From positions 2,210,501-2,274,500 of the forward strand of contig JAATWA010000001.1 in assembly GCA_013361095.1 (NCBI GenBank): 64,000 nucleotides of DNA, read 5' to 3'. Position 1 is the first letter of the stretch. Each line of letters starts with the position of its first letter. Made by a program: the position numbers and the translations under genes. This DNA comes from Pseudanabaena biceps (GTDB taxonomy: Bacteria; Cyanobacteriota; Cyanobacteriia; Pseudanabaenales; Pseudanabaenaceae). Shown here piece after piece: positions 24,811 through 33,454 of the stretch. The notes under the pieces were generated by a model. The model was not told the DNA's origin. It saw only the letters and a list, made by a program, of their open reading frames with translations, and did no database searches.

Positions 24811-26151
24811 AGAAGATTCCGATAACACACTCAGCTTGATAGAATCACCATCCTGTAACTTGCCACCACTTCTGATCACAAGGCGATCGCCTTCTTTTAA
24901 ACCAGAGAAAATCACGACTTTGCCATCACGGCGATCGCCAAGGATAACTTTACGCGCTGCTACTTTTGGTTCTTTCTGATCGCCCGTAATCACAAAAACT
25001 GTGCCAGTTTTGGGCTTGCCTTTGTCACTAGCGTTCGTACTAGGCTTAGTATCAGTTTTCGGTTTTACTTGAATATTTGCATTCGTATTTGCATCTTTAG
25101 TCGCTTGAGTCGGTCGTCCTGCTACTTCTAGGGCAGTTTCGGCGATTACAATCTGGCGAGCCTGACCACTTGAAAACTGCACTCTCGCTAGCTGTCCGCT
25201 ACCCAATTTATTGTCACGATTGGGAACTACAACTTCCACAGGAATCAATCTCGCTACAGGATCGGCCACTGGCGAAATCCGTCTTACTGTCCCTGTAAAC
25301 TTTTGATTGGGGAAGGTATCAAAACGAACATCAACCGATTGATTTAACCGAACTTTGCTAATTTCCAATTCTGAAATCAGCACAATTACTTTAACTTGAC
25401 TAAAATCACCTAATTTTATAACGTCATTTCCAGCAAATAGAAGATTGCCAGTTTCACTAATGCGCTCTAGGACAACACCACTAATCGGTGCAGTAATCGT
25501 AGTGTAGGATTGGCGCTCCTGTTCCCTTAATCTAATTGCTTCTTGCGCTAAAACCCTTTGCGAACTTGCCCCCACCGTCTGTTGCTGAAGACTGACTTGT
25601 TGCTCAGCCGATCGCAATGATTGTTCGGCAGTTCGCGCTAACGTAGTCGCATTTTCCGCAGTTTGCGAAGATACAGCGCCGTCTTTAGCTAATTGAGTAA
25701 AGCGATTAGCATCTGCCTGGGCTTGTTGATATTCCAATCGCGCTCTTTCCACTTGAGCGATCGCATTGCCCACTGCGGCATTTGCTTGAGACACCTCGGA
25801 TTCCCTTGCGGCGACTTCTGCGTCTGCTTGCAGCACAGTTGCCGATAAAACAGCATCATCTAATTGCGCGATCGCTTGTCCCGCTTCAACGCGATCGCCG
25901 ACATCCACACTCAAATCGAGCAAACGCCCTTCTAGACGCGATTTTACCGCCACTTCTCTGATTGGCGCAGTTGTGCCTGTATATCTATTTTCCTCTTCAA
26001 GAGCCTCCAAACTTGCGATCGCCACATCTACGGCTACAGCAGGTTTTTGGTTTTGGACTTGAGCTTGAGAGGTATTTTGACTGCTGGAAGTGCAACTCGT
26101 AGTTACACCTGAAAAGCTAGCGATCGTGGCTAATATCCAAAAAGCTTTCAT
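24805..26151 (-). CDS. RND efflux periplasmic adaptor (membrane fusion protein)
   Basis: This 448-residue adaptor starts with a membrane-targeting segment (MKAFWILATIASFSG) ending at TTSC, a possible lipid-attachment Cys. A biotinyl-lipoyl half-motif (VKSRLEGRLLDLSVDVGDRVEAGQAIAQLDDA-like) precedes a long alpha-hairpin rich in Ala, Gln and Glu (about 110-205). Then follow the second lipoyl half, a beta-barrel and a membrane-proximal domain with a low-complexity Lys/Thr/Asn insert near 350-375. I use the ATG at 26151 rather than the in-frame TTG at 26166. It is the first gene of the pump operon. Confidence 0.88.
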   Translation of the reverse strand: MKAFWILATIASFSGVTTSCTSSSQNTSQAQVQNQKPAVAVDVAIASLEALEEENRYTGTTAPIREVAVKSRLEGRLLDLSVDVGDRVEAGQAIAQLDDAVLSATVLQADAEVAARESEVSQANAAVGNAIAQVERARLEYQQAQADANRFTQLAKDGAVSSQTAENATTLARTAEQSLRSAEQQVSLQQQTVGASSQRVLAQEAIRLREQERQSYTTITAPISGVVLERISETGNLLFAGNDVIKLGDFSQVKVIVLISELEISKVRLNQSVDVRFDTFPNQKFTGTVRRISPVADPVARLIPVEVVVPNRDNKLGSGQLARVQFSSGQARQIVIAETALEVAGRPTQATKDANTNANIQVKPKTDTKPSTNASDKGKPKTGTVFVITGDQKEPKVAARKVILGDRRDGKVVIFSGLKEGDRLVIRSGGKLQDGDSIKLSVLSESSK

Positions 26152-26314
26152 AGGTGTGTGAGGCAAATGTTAAGTTTTTCAAAAATATTCTAGAAGATAT
26201 GCTCTTTGTTTCGTCAAGGTACGATCGGGTCAAAAGAGAAAAAAGCGGCAAATTTGCTGCTTTTTTCGCAGAAGCGCCGAGCAGCAGTAATTCTCATTGT
26301 CAAGCTGTAGTTAT

Positions 26315-26363
26315 AAAGCCAAAGAGAGTTGCGGCGCAAAGCGCCGCAACTCTCTTTGGCTTT
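26315..26363. repeat. Perfect 23-bp-arm palindrome, AAA loop
   Basis: Arms AAAGCCAAAGAGAGTTGCGG plus CGC flank AAA. A family A end-like fragment (TAATTCTCATTGTCAAGC) lies just before it at 26288. Confidence 0.8.
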
Positions 26364-26389
26364 AAGTATTTGTGCAAAATAAATTACCA

Positions 26390-26434
26390 AAACCATTAAA
26401 GTTGCGCCCCGCAGGGGCGCAACTTTAATGGTTT
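26390..26434. repeat. Perfect 21-bp-arm palindrome, GCA loop, downstream of pheT
   Basis: AAACCATTAAAGTTGCGCCCC pairs with its complement around GCA. It has the same core as the outer palindrome at 1231-1427 and shows what that one looked like before insertion. It lies 12 bases from the pheT stop. Confidence 0.8.
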
Positions 26435-26445
26435 GAGATAAATTT

Positions 26446-28857
26446 TTAACTTCTTAAAGAGGCTTGGAATTTTTCTTCTAAAAGATCACGCACCTTTTGA
26501 TGAATAGGATTTATATCGGCATCGGTGAGCGTGCGATCGCTAGCTCGATAAACCAAACGAAAAGCGAGGCTGCGTGAACCTTCAGGTACACCTTTGCCAA
26601 TATATTGATCAAACAAAGTCACTGAATCGAGTAACTCACCACCCACATGGGTCATTGATCGTTGAATATCGGCAACTGTGAACTTGAGAGGTGCAAAAAA
26701 GGCAATATCGCGATCGCTACTGGGATAGGTAGAAAAAGCTTGGAAAGTGGGAATCGAATTTTTCATCATTGCATCAAGCAAGGTGTAAAAATCTAGCTCG
26801 AAGACATAGATCTCATCGGGAAGTCCTTTTTCAGCACGTAATTGAGGATGTAGTTGTCCAAAAGTGCCAAGACGCTCGCCTGCAATCCATAATGAAGCGG
26901 TGCGCCCCGGATGTAAGCGCGTATCCTTTTGATCGGGTTGATATTCTACGGTCACGGAAAGATTGTGAAATACCGAATCAAGTAGTCCCTTAGCTTCGTA
27001 AAAATTCAAGGGCTTAGAGTCATGTTGCCAAGCGCCAACAGTGCGATCGCCGCCAAAGATGCCAGCAATGCGATCGGTTTCATCACTTCCCGCCTCATCA
27101 AGCCAAAACACGCGCCCAATCTCAAATCCATTCAAGATGCCATTGCCTTGATTGATATTAAAAGCACAAGCATCGATCAAATTAGTTAGCAAATCACCGC
27201 GCAAAGCCCCATACTCGATCGCCACAGGATTATTGATCTTCACCTGATGTGATTCAGTAGGGCTACATAGCGACATATGCATCACTTCGTTTAAGCCAAC
27301 GGCGCGGAAGGCTGACCGCATCATCCTGCCGCCTTCTTGATCAGCCGATAGGAAGCCAAACTCAGTCCGCGCAGGTAAAGTCTCGACAAACTTGTCATAG
27401 CCATAGATCCGCGCAATTTCTTCGACAAGATCGATCTCGCGCTCGATGTCGGCATAGCGATAGGGCGGCACGGTTACTTTCCAAATCGCATAGCTGCCTT
27501 CTTCGATGGGTTGTTTGACTAGCTCAAAGGACAAGACCTTCAGGGTTTGCTCCACTTCTGCCTCTGAGAGCAAGGCTAGAGCCTCGTCATCTTCGCGCTC
27601 AACTTCTCCTAATACTTGCCAGACCTTAGTTAGGCGCAAATCAATGATGCGAGTTTCCTTAGAACGAGCATCAAATATACTTTGTTCGATTACTTCGCCG
27701 CCCGCTAATTCCCCGATCATCTGGATGGCTTTGGCGCAAGCTGACTCGATCGCGGCTTGATTTACACCGCGTTCATACCTTGCCGAAGCCTCAGTGCGTA
27801 ATCCCTGAGCGCGAGCCGATCGCCTTGCTGTGACTTGGCTAAATAGAGCCGCCTCTAAAACAATATTGGTGGTTTGGTCGGAAACCTCAGTTTCGGCTCC
27901 ACCCATAACTCCCGCGATCGCGATCGGCTTGTCACCAGAGGTAATCACCAAGTTTTGAGAGCTAAGGCTGCGATCGATATTATCAAGGGTTTTCAGCTTT
28001 TCACCCACCTTGGCAAAGCGGACACCGAGATTAAGACCTGTCGCCAAAGTATCAGCATCAAAGGCGTGGAGAGGCTGCCCCCATTCCAACAAGATGTAAT
28101 TAGTAATATCCACAATATTGTTGATTGACCGCATTCCAGCGGCTTCCACCCGTCGCTTCAGCCATTCGGGAGATGGCGCGACCTTAACGTTTTTGATTAA
28201 TGTGCCGATATAGGCAGGGCAGGATTTAGGATCTTCGACCGTCACCCAATTAGTGACCTTCAGCTGAGCCTCGGAGGTTGCCACAGGCAAGCGCACTTCT
28301 TTACGCAATAAAGCTGCTACTTCACGGGCAATTCCCACCATACTGAGCGCATCAGCTCGGTTTGCGGTCGAAGTCACATCAAGGATCGCATCATCTAAAC
28401 CTAAAAGAGGACGCACATCTGCGCCAATGATCACGTCTTCAGGAAATTCATGGATACCGCTTGATTCTTTCGCTAGCCCAATTTCGGCGAGAGAACAAAT
28501 CATCCCCTCCGATCTTTCGCCGCGTAACTTGGTGGGGCGCAATTTTAAGTCAATGGTCGGCAAATAAGTCCCAATCGTGGCAACAGGCACAAATAAACCT
28601 TGTCGGGCATTGGCTGCACCACAAACAATTTGCAGTGGCTCAGGTGCGCCAATATCAACTTTGCAAACCTGTAACTTGTCAGCGTTAGGGTGGCGATCGG
28701 CAGTAAGAATATGACCAACCACAACTCCCTCAGCCCATGTCCTGCGATCTTCGATCGACTCGACTTCAAAACCTGCCATTGTCAATTTTTCTTCTAGATC
28801 TTGAGGCGAGAGATCACAGTCAACAAGTTCACGAAGCCAATTCAGAGAGATACGCAT
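26446..28857 (-). CDS. pheT: Phenylalanyl-tRNA synthetase beta subunit
   Basis: This 803-residue subunit of the alpha2-beta2 enzyme charges tRNA-Phe. Domains in order are: N-terminal [31 protein letters not shown]; a tRNA-binding OB domain (about 40-150); the B3/B4 editing region (about 210-370, with [35 protein letters not shown] signature); the B5 domain (about 400-480); the catalytic-like core; and a C-terminal FDX-ACB anticodon-binding domain (about 705-800, [11 protein letters not shown] onward). pheS is not in the window, as usual for cyanobacteria. Confidence 0.95.
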   Translation of the reverse strand: MRISLNWLRELVDCDLSPQDLEEKLTMAGFEVESIEDRRTWAEGVVVGHILTADRHPNADKLQVCKVDIGAPEPLQIVCGAANARQGLFVPVATIGTYLPTIDLKLRPTKLRGERSEGMICSLAEIGLAKESSGIHEFPEDVIIGADVRPLLGLDDAILDVTSTANRADALSMVGIAREVAALLRKEVRLPVATSEAQLKVTNWVTVEDPKSCPAYIGTLIKNVKVAPSPEWLKRRVEAAGMRSINNIVDITNYILLEWGQPLHAFDADTLATGLNLGVRFAKVGEKLKTLDNIDRSLSSQNLVITSGDKPIAIAGVMGGAETEVSDQTTNIVLEAALFSQVTARRSARAQGLRTEASARYERGVNQAAIESACAKAIQMIGELAGGEVIEQSIFDARSKETRIIDLRLTKVWQVLGEVEREDDEALALLSEAEVEQTLKVLSFELVKQPIEEGSYAIWKVTVPPYRYADIEREIDLVEEIARIYGYDKFVETLPARTEFGFLSADQEGGRMMRSAFRAVGLNEVMHMSLCSPTESHQVKINNPVAIEYGALRGDLLTNLIDACAFNINQGNGILNGFEIGRVFWLDEAGSDETDRIAGIFGGDRTVGAWQHDSKPLNFYEAKGLLDSVFHNLSVTVEYQPDQKDTRLHPGRTASLWIAGERLGTFGQLHPQLRAEKGLPDEIYVFELDFYTLLDAMMKNSIPTFQAFSTYPSSDRDIAFFAPLKFTVADIQRSMTHVGGELLDSVTLFDQYIGKGVPEGSRSLAFRLVYRASDRTLTDADINPIHQKVRDLLEEKFQASLRS

Positions 28858-28956
28858 TGGGAGTTTCTAAGGAAAATTATTAAGAAATATTCAGGTGTTA
28901 GTAGTTTAGCAAAAAAACTTATCCCTCAAGATCGAGAAACCCTCCCGAAATTTTTT

Positions 28957-29147
28957 CTACTCCTTTCCCACACCATAATTTAGTGTTGCGGCGCTTCGCG
29001 CCGCAACACTAAATTATGGGATTTTAATGCGCGGCATCGCCGTGCATTAAAATCCCTTCCCAGTGAAAAATTAGACGTGGCGGCGCGAAGCGCCGCCACG
29101 CTAGTTCTGGGTTTTTAATGTCTATTTTGATAGTGGGAAGGGAGTAT
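28957..29147. repeat. Composite family B element with three hairpins
   Basis: The outer boxes are TACTCCTTTCCCA and TGGGAAGGGAGTA. The inner hairpins are 28973-29019 (arms from CCATAATTTAGTGTTGCGG, TTC loop), about 29018-29055 (GGGATTTTAATGC) and 29076-29100 (CGTGGCGGCGC, GAA loop). The directional arm TTTTTAATGTCTATTTTGAT is on the right. A second GGGA/TCCC junction in the middle suggests two fused copies. Confidence 0.75.
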
Positions 29148-30002
29148 CTAAATAACTTCTTTTAGCATCCAAAATCCTGCGAAATGCTCCAAGTCAGGAT
29201 TGGTTTGTACTGCTAGGAAATGAAATCCTGATGAGCTTTGTTTTGATTTCTCAAAGGCGGCTCCCTGCGCGATCGCAGTTTGATCTTTAGGCGCTAATAA
29301 ATTAGCTAAGATCCACCTCGCATCAGCACTTGCCTCTAACTGCATCTGTGTGCGATCGCCCAATAAACTCCGCTCAAATTTAATAAATACAGGATCAACG
29401 CCCGACATCCAAGCGGCTAAGGCGGCGGCGCGCGCCGAAATAATAATTAATCCCGAAATAATCGTTTCAGGATCAAGATAGCTAATATCGAGAAGTTCAC
29501 CAAAGTCCATCGACCACTCATTAGCATCGTTAAAATCTCTAGCCTTGAGCGATACTGAGATCCATTTCTCCCCCATCAGCGCGTCAGGAATTGGCTTCGG
29601 ATCTTGAGCGGCTAAGACTTTTAAAGGTAAGGGATTAGGATCGACCGCTTGAAATCCATCGCGATTGGGATAGATACTTGCCATCCGTTCTGCCAACCAC
29701 ACCGACATCGTAAATACTCGCCGCGAAGCCTGTCCCGTAATTCCCGCTAGCTTACAACCCCGCATAATAATGTTGGTCATGCTCGGACGAAAGAAGCGGA
29801 TCTTAAGTGGTGTTTGCCCCGTAGAGTTGGCGCAGTCGGTAAGTTGCTTGGCGAGCCATTCGGAGTTGACTTCAGTTGATGGACATTCCCGCACCCATTC
29901 AAAACTACGATCGCGATCGCAAATCAGTAATTCCCAAACTTTTTTATTATTAGCATCCAGTAAGGGACGGGAATAATAATCTAACTCCCAAATATTCGAC
30001 AT
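29148..30002 (-). CDS. Tab2/Atab2 family RNA-binding protein
   Basis: This 284-residue protein begins WELDYYSRPLLDANNKKVWELLICD, the hallmark start of Tab2-family proteins, and keeps ECPSTEVNSEWL, KIRFFRPSMTNII and ARAAALAAWMSGVDPVFIKFE. The plant and algal homologues bind psaB mRNA and are needed for synthesis of PSI and PSII core proteins; the cyanobacterial homologue is presumed to act in photosystem gene expression. It is cytosolic and complete, and ends just inside a composite repeat. Confidence 0.85.
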   Translation of the reverse strand: MSNIWELDYYSRPLLDANNKKVWELLICDRDRSFEWVRECPSTEVNSEWLAKQLTDCANSTGQTPLKIRFFRPSMTNIIMRGCKLAGITGQASRRVFTMSVWLAERMASIYPNRDGFQAVDPNPLPLKVLAAQDPKPIPDALMGEKWISVSLKARDFNDANEWSMDFGELLDISYLDPETIISGLIIISARAAALAAWMSGVDPVFIKFERSLLGDRTQMQLEASADARWILANLLAPKDQTAIAQGAAFEKSKQSSSGFHFLAVQTNPDLEHFAGFWMLKEVI

Positions 30003-30073
30003 GGCTTATATTTCTTGACTTATATTTCTTAACTTAACTTATCTATACCGCGCTTTGCGCTTTCTTAAAACCC

Positions 30074-30124
30074 AAGAAAAAATTTTGAAAGGCTGGCTTT
30101 GCCAGCCTTTCAAAATTTTTTCTT
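30074..30124. repeat. Palindrome with GAAAGGCTGGC core, TTT loop
   Basis: The 24-bp arms AAGAAAAAATTTTGAAAGGC plus TGGC flank TTT. On the left, GCGCTTTGCGCTTTCTTAAA leads into an AAAACCCAA box, exactly as in the copy at 34796-34869. Confidence 0.75.
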
Positions 30125-30163
30125 GTATCAACAGGCTTTACTGCGCTTTGCGTCAACTTAAAA

Positions 30164-30208
30164 CCTAAAGATGAGAGGCGGCGCTTCGCGCCGCCTCTCA
30201 TCTTTAGG
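30164..30208. repeat. Perfect 21-bp-arm palindrome, TTC loop, left of the IS
   Basis: CCTAAAGATGAGAGGCGGCGC pairs with its complement around TTC. A related half-palindrome (GCGCCGCCCCTCATCTTCTG) lies right of the IS at about 31660-31679. Confidence 0.75.
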
Positions 30209-30220
30209 ACTTATGCAAAG

Positions 30221-31640
30221 TTCAAATTACCCTCATCCCCTTCTCCCCTTCTCCCAGAACGGGAGAAGGGGAGCAAGAAGTTTTCTTGCTCCCCTTCTCC
30301 TGCGGGAGAAGCAGGGTGGTTTCATTTTCGGAAAGGGCTATCGTGTAAAGAGTACAGAAAAGAGCAAGAGTTAGGAGAAGAAGCCAAAACAGTAAAAAAT
30401 GGTCTGGTAGAAGCTAAGCAAAAAGCAAAACCAGACCATGAACTTTATAGAACAATTAAAGCAGATCCCAGACCCTCGAAAAAGTAAAGGTAAGCGCCAT
30501 CCCTTGTGGCTAGTAATGTGCTTAACCTTGCTGGGAGTATTGTGTAATTATCACGGATATCGCCCATTAGCAGATTTCTGTGAGAAACATTGGCAAACGC
30601 TACAAACAATGCTAGAGCTAGCACCAGAGAGCCAAATCCCCTCATACTCCACCTTTCGCCGTGTCATTCAAGGGGTAGAAATCGAGTCAGTAGTCAAACT
30701 ATTTAACGAGTGGTGTCGAAATAGTCATACAGGAGAATCAGGGCAATGGCTAGCGATGGACGGTAAAAGCATCAAATGTACGGTCACCAATCAGACCGAT
30801 TCTAAGCAAAACTTTACCAGTACCGTGTCAGCCTTTACCCACGAAACAGGAGAAGTAATTGCCCTTGCTGTATCTGAAAATAAGCAAATCAGCGAAATCG
30901 AAGTAGTTAAACAAGTGATTACTTCCTTACAAGGACAACCAGCCTCTTTCACAATGGATGCCTTACATTGCCAAAAAGATACGGTGAAATTAATTGCTGA
31001 GCAGGAACAGCATTATTTGATTGCCCTCAAAAATAATCAACCCAATCTGGTCAAGGCTTTGGATCACTTACATCAAAACACGGTCGCTCTTAGTTATGCC
31101 GAAGAGTTTGACAAATCTCATGGTCGGCAAGTGCGTCGTCGTGTTTGGGTCTATCCTGCTCCACTTCACTTACGCAAACATTGGTCGTCTCTACAGTCTT
31201 TGATTTATGTCGAACGCGAGGGCTGGCGTGATGATAAGCCCTTTTTCGAGTCCCTTGGTTATATTTCTGATTTGGCTCTTAATGCGGCTCAGTTTCTGGA
31301 CCCGATTCGCCTACACTGGGGTATTGAAAATCGCTTGCATTGGGTGCGTGATGTCCTTTTTCAAGAGGATACTGGCTTACGACGTGGCGGCAATGCTCCT
31401 ACTATTTGGGCTATTATTCACTGCTTTATCATGACTACTGTCCGCCGTCTTGGTTATCGCACGATTCCTCAGGGGCAACGTGTTCTCGCTAATCAAGTTC
31501 ACCAAGTTTTTGATATTCTCTCTTGTTCTTATTCTTACTGATTTTTCTCCCTCTAATTTTTCTGTAACTTCCTTCCTGTTTGCCTTTCCGAAAATGAAAC
31601 CACCCTGCTCTCCCAAAAAGGGAGAGGGGCTAGGGGTGAG
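30221..31640. mobile_element. ISAs1-family insertion sequence with palindromic flanks
   Basis: Near-perfect terminal inverted repeats GCAGGGTGGTTTCATTTTCG plus GAAAGG lie at 30311-30336 and 31583-31608 around a complete transposase gene, giving a core of about 1.3 kb. Outside each end lies a G/C-skewed palindromic block (left 30221-30310 with CTCATCCCCTTCTCCCC; right 31609-31645 with GGGAGAGGGGCTAGGGGTGA). These blocks are inverted relative to one another. I see no target duplication directly next to the terminal repeats, so the true outer boundary is uncertain. Confidence 0.75.
30438..31541 (+). CDS. ISAs1-family transposase
   Basis: This 367-residue DDE transposase has the N-terminal DDE_Tnp_1-associated segment (FIEQLKQIPDPRKSKGKRHPL) and a catalytic domain beginning LAMDGKSIKCT (first Asp). 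TMDALHCQKDTVKLI supplies the second Asp, and HWGIENRLHWVRDVLFQED the C-terminal Glu motif typical of the family. The reading frame is intact with no frameshift, so the element may still be active. The upstream region contains a hairpin of CCAGACC repeats (GGTCTGGTAG / AAACCAGACC) that ends at the ATG. Confidence 0.9.
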   Translation: MNFIEQLKQIPDPRKSKGKRHPLWLVMCLTLLGVLCNYHGYRPLADFCEKHWQTLQTMLELAPESQIPSYSTFRRVIQGVEIESVVKLFNEWCRNSHTGESGQWLAMDGKSIKCTVTNQTDSKQNFTSTVSAFTHETGEVIALAVSENKQISEIEVVKQVITSLQGQPASFTMDALHCQKDTVKLIAEQEQHYLIALKNNQPNLVKALDHLHQNTVALSYAEEFDKSHGRQVRRRVWVYPAPLHLRKHWSSLQSLIYVEREGWRDDKPFFESLGYISDLALNAAQFLDPIRLHWGIENRLHWVRDVLFQEDTGLRRGGNAPTIWAIIHCFIMTTVRRLGYRTIPQGQRVLANQVHQVFDILSCSYSY

Positions 31641-31687
31641 GGTCTTAGCGACTTCTGCGCCGCCCCTCATCTTCTGGTTTTTGTAAT

Positions 31688-31724
31688 AAAAAAGAGTTGC
31701 AAATTTTGTTTGCAACTCTTTTTT
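31688..31724. terminator. Terminator downstream of petE
   Basis: AAAAAAGAGTTGCAAA pairs with TTTGCAACTCTTTTTT around a short loop, 18 bases past the petE stop on the minus strand. Confidence 0.8.
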
Positions 31725-31742
31725 GTAAAGCTAATTTAGAAA

Positions 31743-32120
31743 TTAACCTTCTACAATTACCTTGCCAGCCATGCCAGCGCCACGGTGGGGAGAGCAGTAG
31801 TAAGAAAACTCACCAACTTCATTAAAGGTCGATTCCAACTCAGCCTTGGGCTTTTGTACTAACTTCTTGTGAGAAAGCTCTTCGTGACCTTCAAACACAA
31901 TATTGTGAGGGAAGGCCTTGTTATTCAACCATCTGACTGTATCACCAGCCTTGATGGTAACTTCCTTGGGTTCAAATACTAATTGACCCTTGTCAGAACC
32001 CATCTTTACGACTACTACATCAGCCGACGCAGGAGATGCGGACATAAAGAAACTGCCCATTACGAACACAAAACCAGCGATCAAAAGACCACATTTTTTG
32101 ACAAAAGAAGAAATATTCAT
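31743..32120 (-). CDS. petE: Plastocyanin precursor
   Basis: This 125-residue precursor has a signal peptide (residues 1-33, ending ASPASA) for transport to the thylakoid lumen. The mature blue-copper protein carries all four ligands: H72 (FPHNIVF), C109, H112 and M117 (YYCSPHRGAGM). It carries electrons from cytochrome b6f to photosystem I. In cyanobacteria its expression usually responds to copper. It lies downstream of psbV on the same strand with a palindrome in between, so co-transcription is unlikely. Confidence 0.96.
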   Translation of the reverse strand: MNISSFVKKCGLLIAGFVFVMGSFFMSASPASADVVVVKMGSDKGQLVFEPKEVTIKAGDTVRWLNNKAFPHNIVFEGHEELSHKKLVQKPKAELESTFNEVGEFSYYCSPHRGAGMAGKVIVEG

Positions 32121-32251
32121 AGTTAACTACCGACTAAAATTCAACTGAAATTAAAACTGATAAAAGCTCAATTCGACTCGACTCAAACTAAGTCTTTAAT
32201 TAGTGATTTACCTAATGATTAGGTGACGCTAAAACGCGCAGAGACAACTAT

Positions 32252-32308
32252 AAAACCCAAAGAAGCTGATTCGTCCGCAAAGCGAGCAAATCAGCTTCTT
32301 TGGGTTTT
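32252..32308. repeat. Family D palindrome between psbV and petE
   Basis: AAAACCCAAAGAAGCTGATT pairs with its complement around a longer central region (CGTCCGCAAAGCGAGCA) with an imperfect core. It can terminate psbV. Confidence 0.75.
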
Positions 32309-32349
32309 AATTTTTATTAAGCTAAGGTACTTAGACTAAAAGCACATTC

Positions 32350-32847
32350 TTAATAGTATATCTTCCCGCCGCCCCAGCTAATGCCTTTAACTTTGGGTTC
32401 ATACAGGATATAGCCAGCAATGAGTTTAAGGTCATTGTCGGTGAGTCCACGCATGACGGGAAAAATATCAGTACTCTTAAGGCTAGGGTGAACGTCATAA
32501 ATTTCGGTCACGCCGTCATAGGTAGTGGGCTTTTTCATGTAGTCCACTAGACCAAGCACGTTGTTACGGTCTGGATAAGCGCCAGAGAGAGATTCAGGCG
32601 AGAGATTGACGTTAGGATTAGTAAAGGTTGCGCCGCCGAGGTGACAGGTAGCGCAAGCGTTAGAAAACAACTTTTTACCCTTAGAAATATCTTTTTGAGT
32701 TAAGACAATATTGGTGGTTCCATTGAGGGGGACAGTCCGTAGCTCAATAGGAATCTCAGAAGCGCTGACGCTAGGTGTAAAAAGCTGGAAAGCGAGCATT
32801 ACAAATGCGATCGCCACAGCTAGATAATTTAAAGATTTTTTGTTCAT
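32350..32847 (-). CDS. psbV: Photosystem II cytochrome c550 precursor
   Basis: This 165-residue lumenal protein has a signal peptide of about 28 residues ending SVSAS. The heme site is CATCH (C65, C68, H69), and the second axial ligand is probably H120 in YDVHPSLKS. The C-terminus WGGGKIYY is diagnostic for PsbV. It stabilises the Mn4CaO5 cluster as an extrinsic PSII subunit. The presence of psbV places the organism in the cyanobacterial or red lineage. Confidence 0.97.
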   Translation of the reverse strand: MNKKSLNYLAVAIAFVMLAFQLFTPSVSASEIPIELRTVPLNGTTNIVLTQKDISKGKKLFSNACATCHLGGATFTNPNVNLSPESLSGAYPDRNNVLGLVDYMKKPTTYDGVTEIYDVHPSLKSTDIFPVMRGLTDNDLKLIAGYILYEPKVKGISWGGGKIYY

Positions 32848-33049
32848 AATTACGGAAATAACTTAATTTATCTAAGTTTATCTAAAAGAATTTAACCTGA
32901 TCTCAAAGATTTATTGCGACGCTATAAATAGCTGAGTGTAATTAAAAACTAGGGTCAAAGCCAGTGAAACACTCGTAGCACGAACTTTTGGTGAAAATAC
33001 CAATTTTTAGTGATGCAGCTAAGCGTCACTAAAGATCGTTTTTTAGTTT

Positions 33050-33250
33050 TTAAGATGTCTTGTCTGGTGGGTTTGTTTTAGAATTTTGGGCTTCAGATGC
33101 CATGATTACCGCTTTTGCGTCTTCCAAAGCTAGTTTGGTTTCAGCATCTTGGTAAGCGATCCCAAGGCGATCGCATAGGGCAAATACAAACTCAAGGGTA
33201 AGTTTGTAATCTTCCGCAATCTCTGCGATCGAATAATCAGCAAAGCCCAT
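33050..33250 (-). CDS. Small conserved hypothetical protein with helix-turn-helix-like start
   Basis: This 66-residue protein begins MGFADYSIAEIAEDYKLTLEFVFALCDRLGI. The pattern resembles the short helical IF2_N-type or HTH module (SIAEIA...LTLEFV...LCDRLGI). The rest, QDAETKLALEDAKAVIMASE, is a single amphipathic helix with a polar tail. Function is unknown. It lies between psbV and the LpxB-like gene on the same strand. Confidence 0.65.
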   Translation of the reverse strand: MGFADYSIAEIAEDYKLTLEFVFALCDRLGIAYQDAETKLALEDAKAVIMASEAQNSKTNPPDKTS

Positions 33251-33319
33251 AGCAATACTCGTATCTAGTTAATTCTAAAGATGTTTGTGCTATTTTCTCA
33301 TGCAAAGGGAAGACAAAAA

Positions 33320-33358
33320 CCAAAAAAGCTACTGCTTGATTAGCAGTAGCTTTTTTGG
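33320..33358. terminator. Terminator-like hairpin between the LpxB-like gene and the small gene
   Basis: CCAAAAAAGCTACTGC pairs with GCAGTAGCTTTTTTGG around a 7-nt loop. It gives a T run on both strands, 70 bases upstream of the 66-residue gene. Confidence 0.75.
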
Positions 33359-33373
33359 GAATTAAATATAAAA

Positions 33374-33454
33374 CCCTAATATTTGTTGCGCAAGCGCCGC
33401 TTGCGTTACAAATATTAGATAGACGGCACGAAGCGCCGTCTATCTAATATTTGT
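33374..33454. repeat. Two overlapping palindromes that extend into a coding 3' end
   Basis: The first hairpin is CTAATATTTGTTGCGCAAGC with its partner ending near 33418. The second, 33408-33454, has arms ACAAATATTAGATAGACGGC with a centre ACGAAGC. Its right arm covers the last codons (ACA AAT ATT AGA) and the TAG stop of the LpxB-like gene. Confidence 0.75.

Noticed and set aside
30171..30374. 67-codon plus-strand frame before the transposase
   Set aside because: It runs through a palindrome and the IS inverted repeat and is explained by the repeats.
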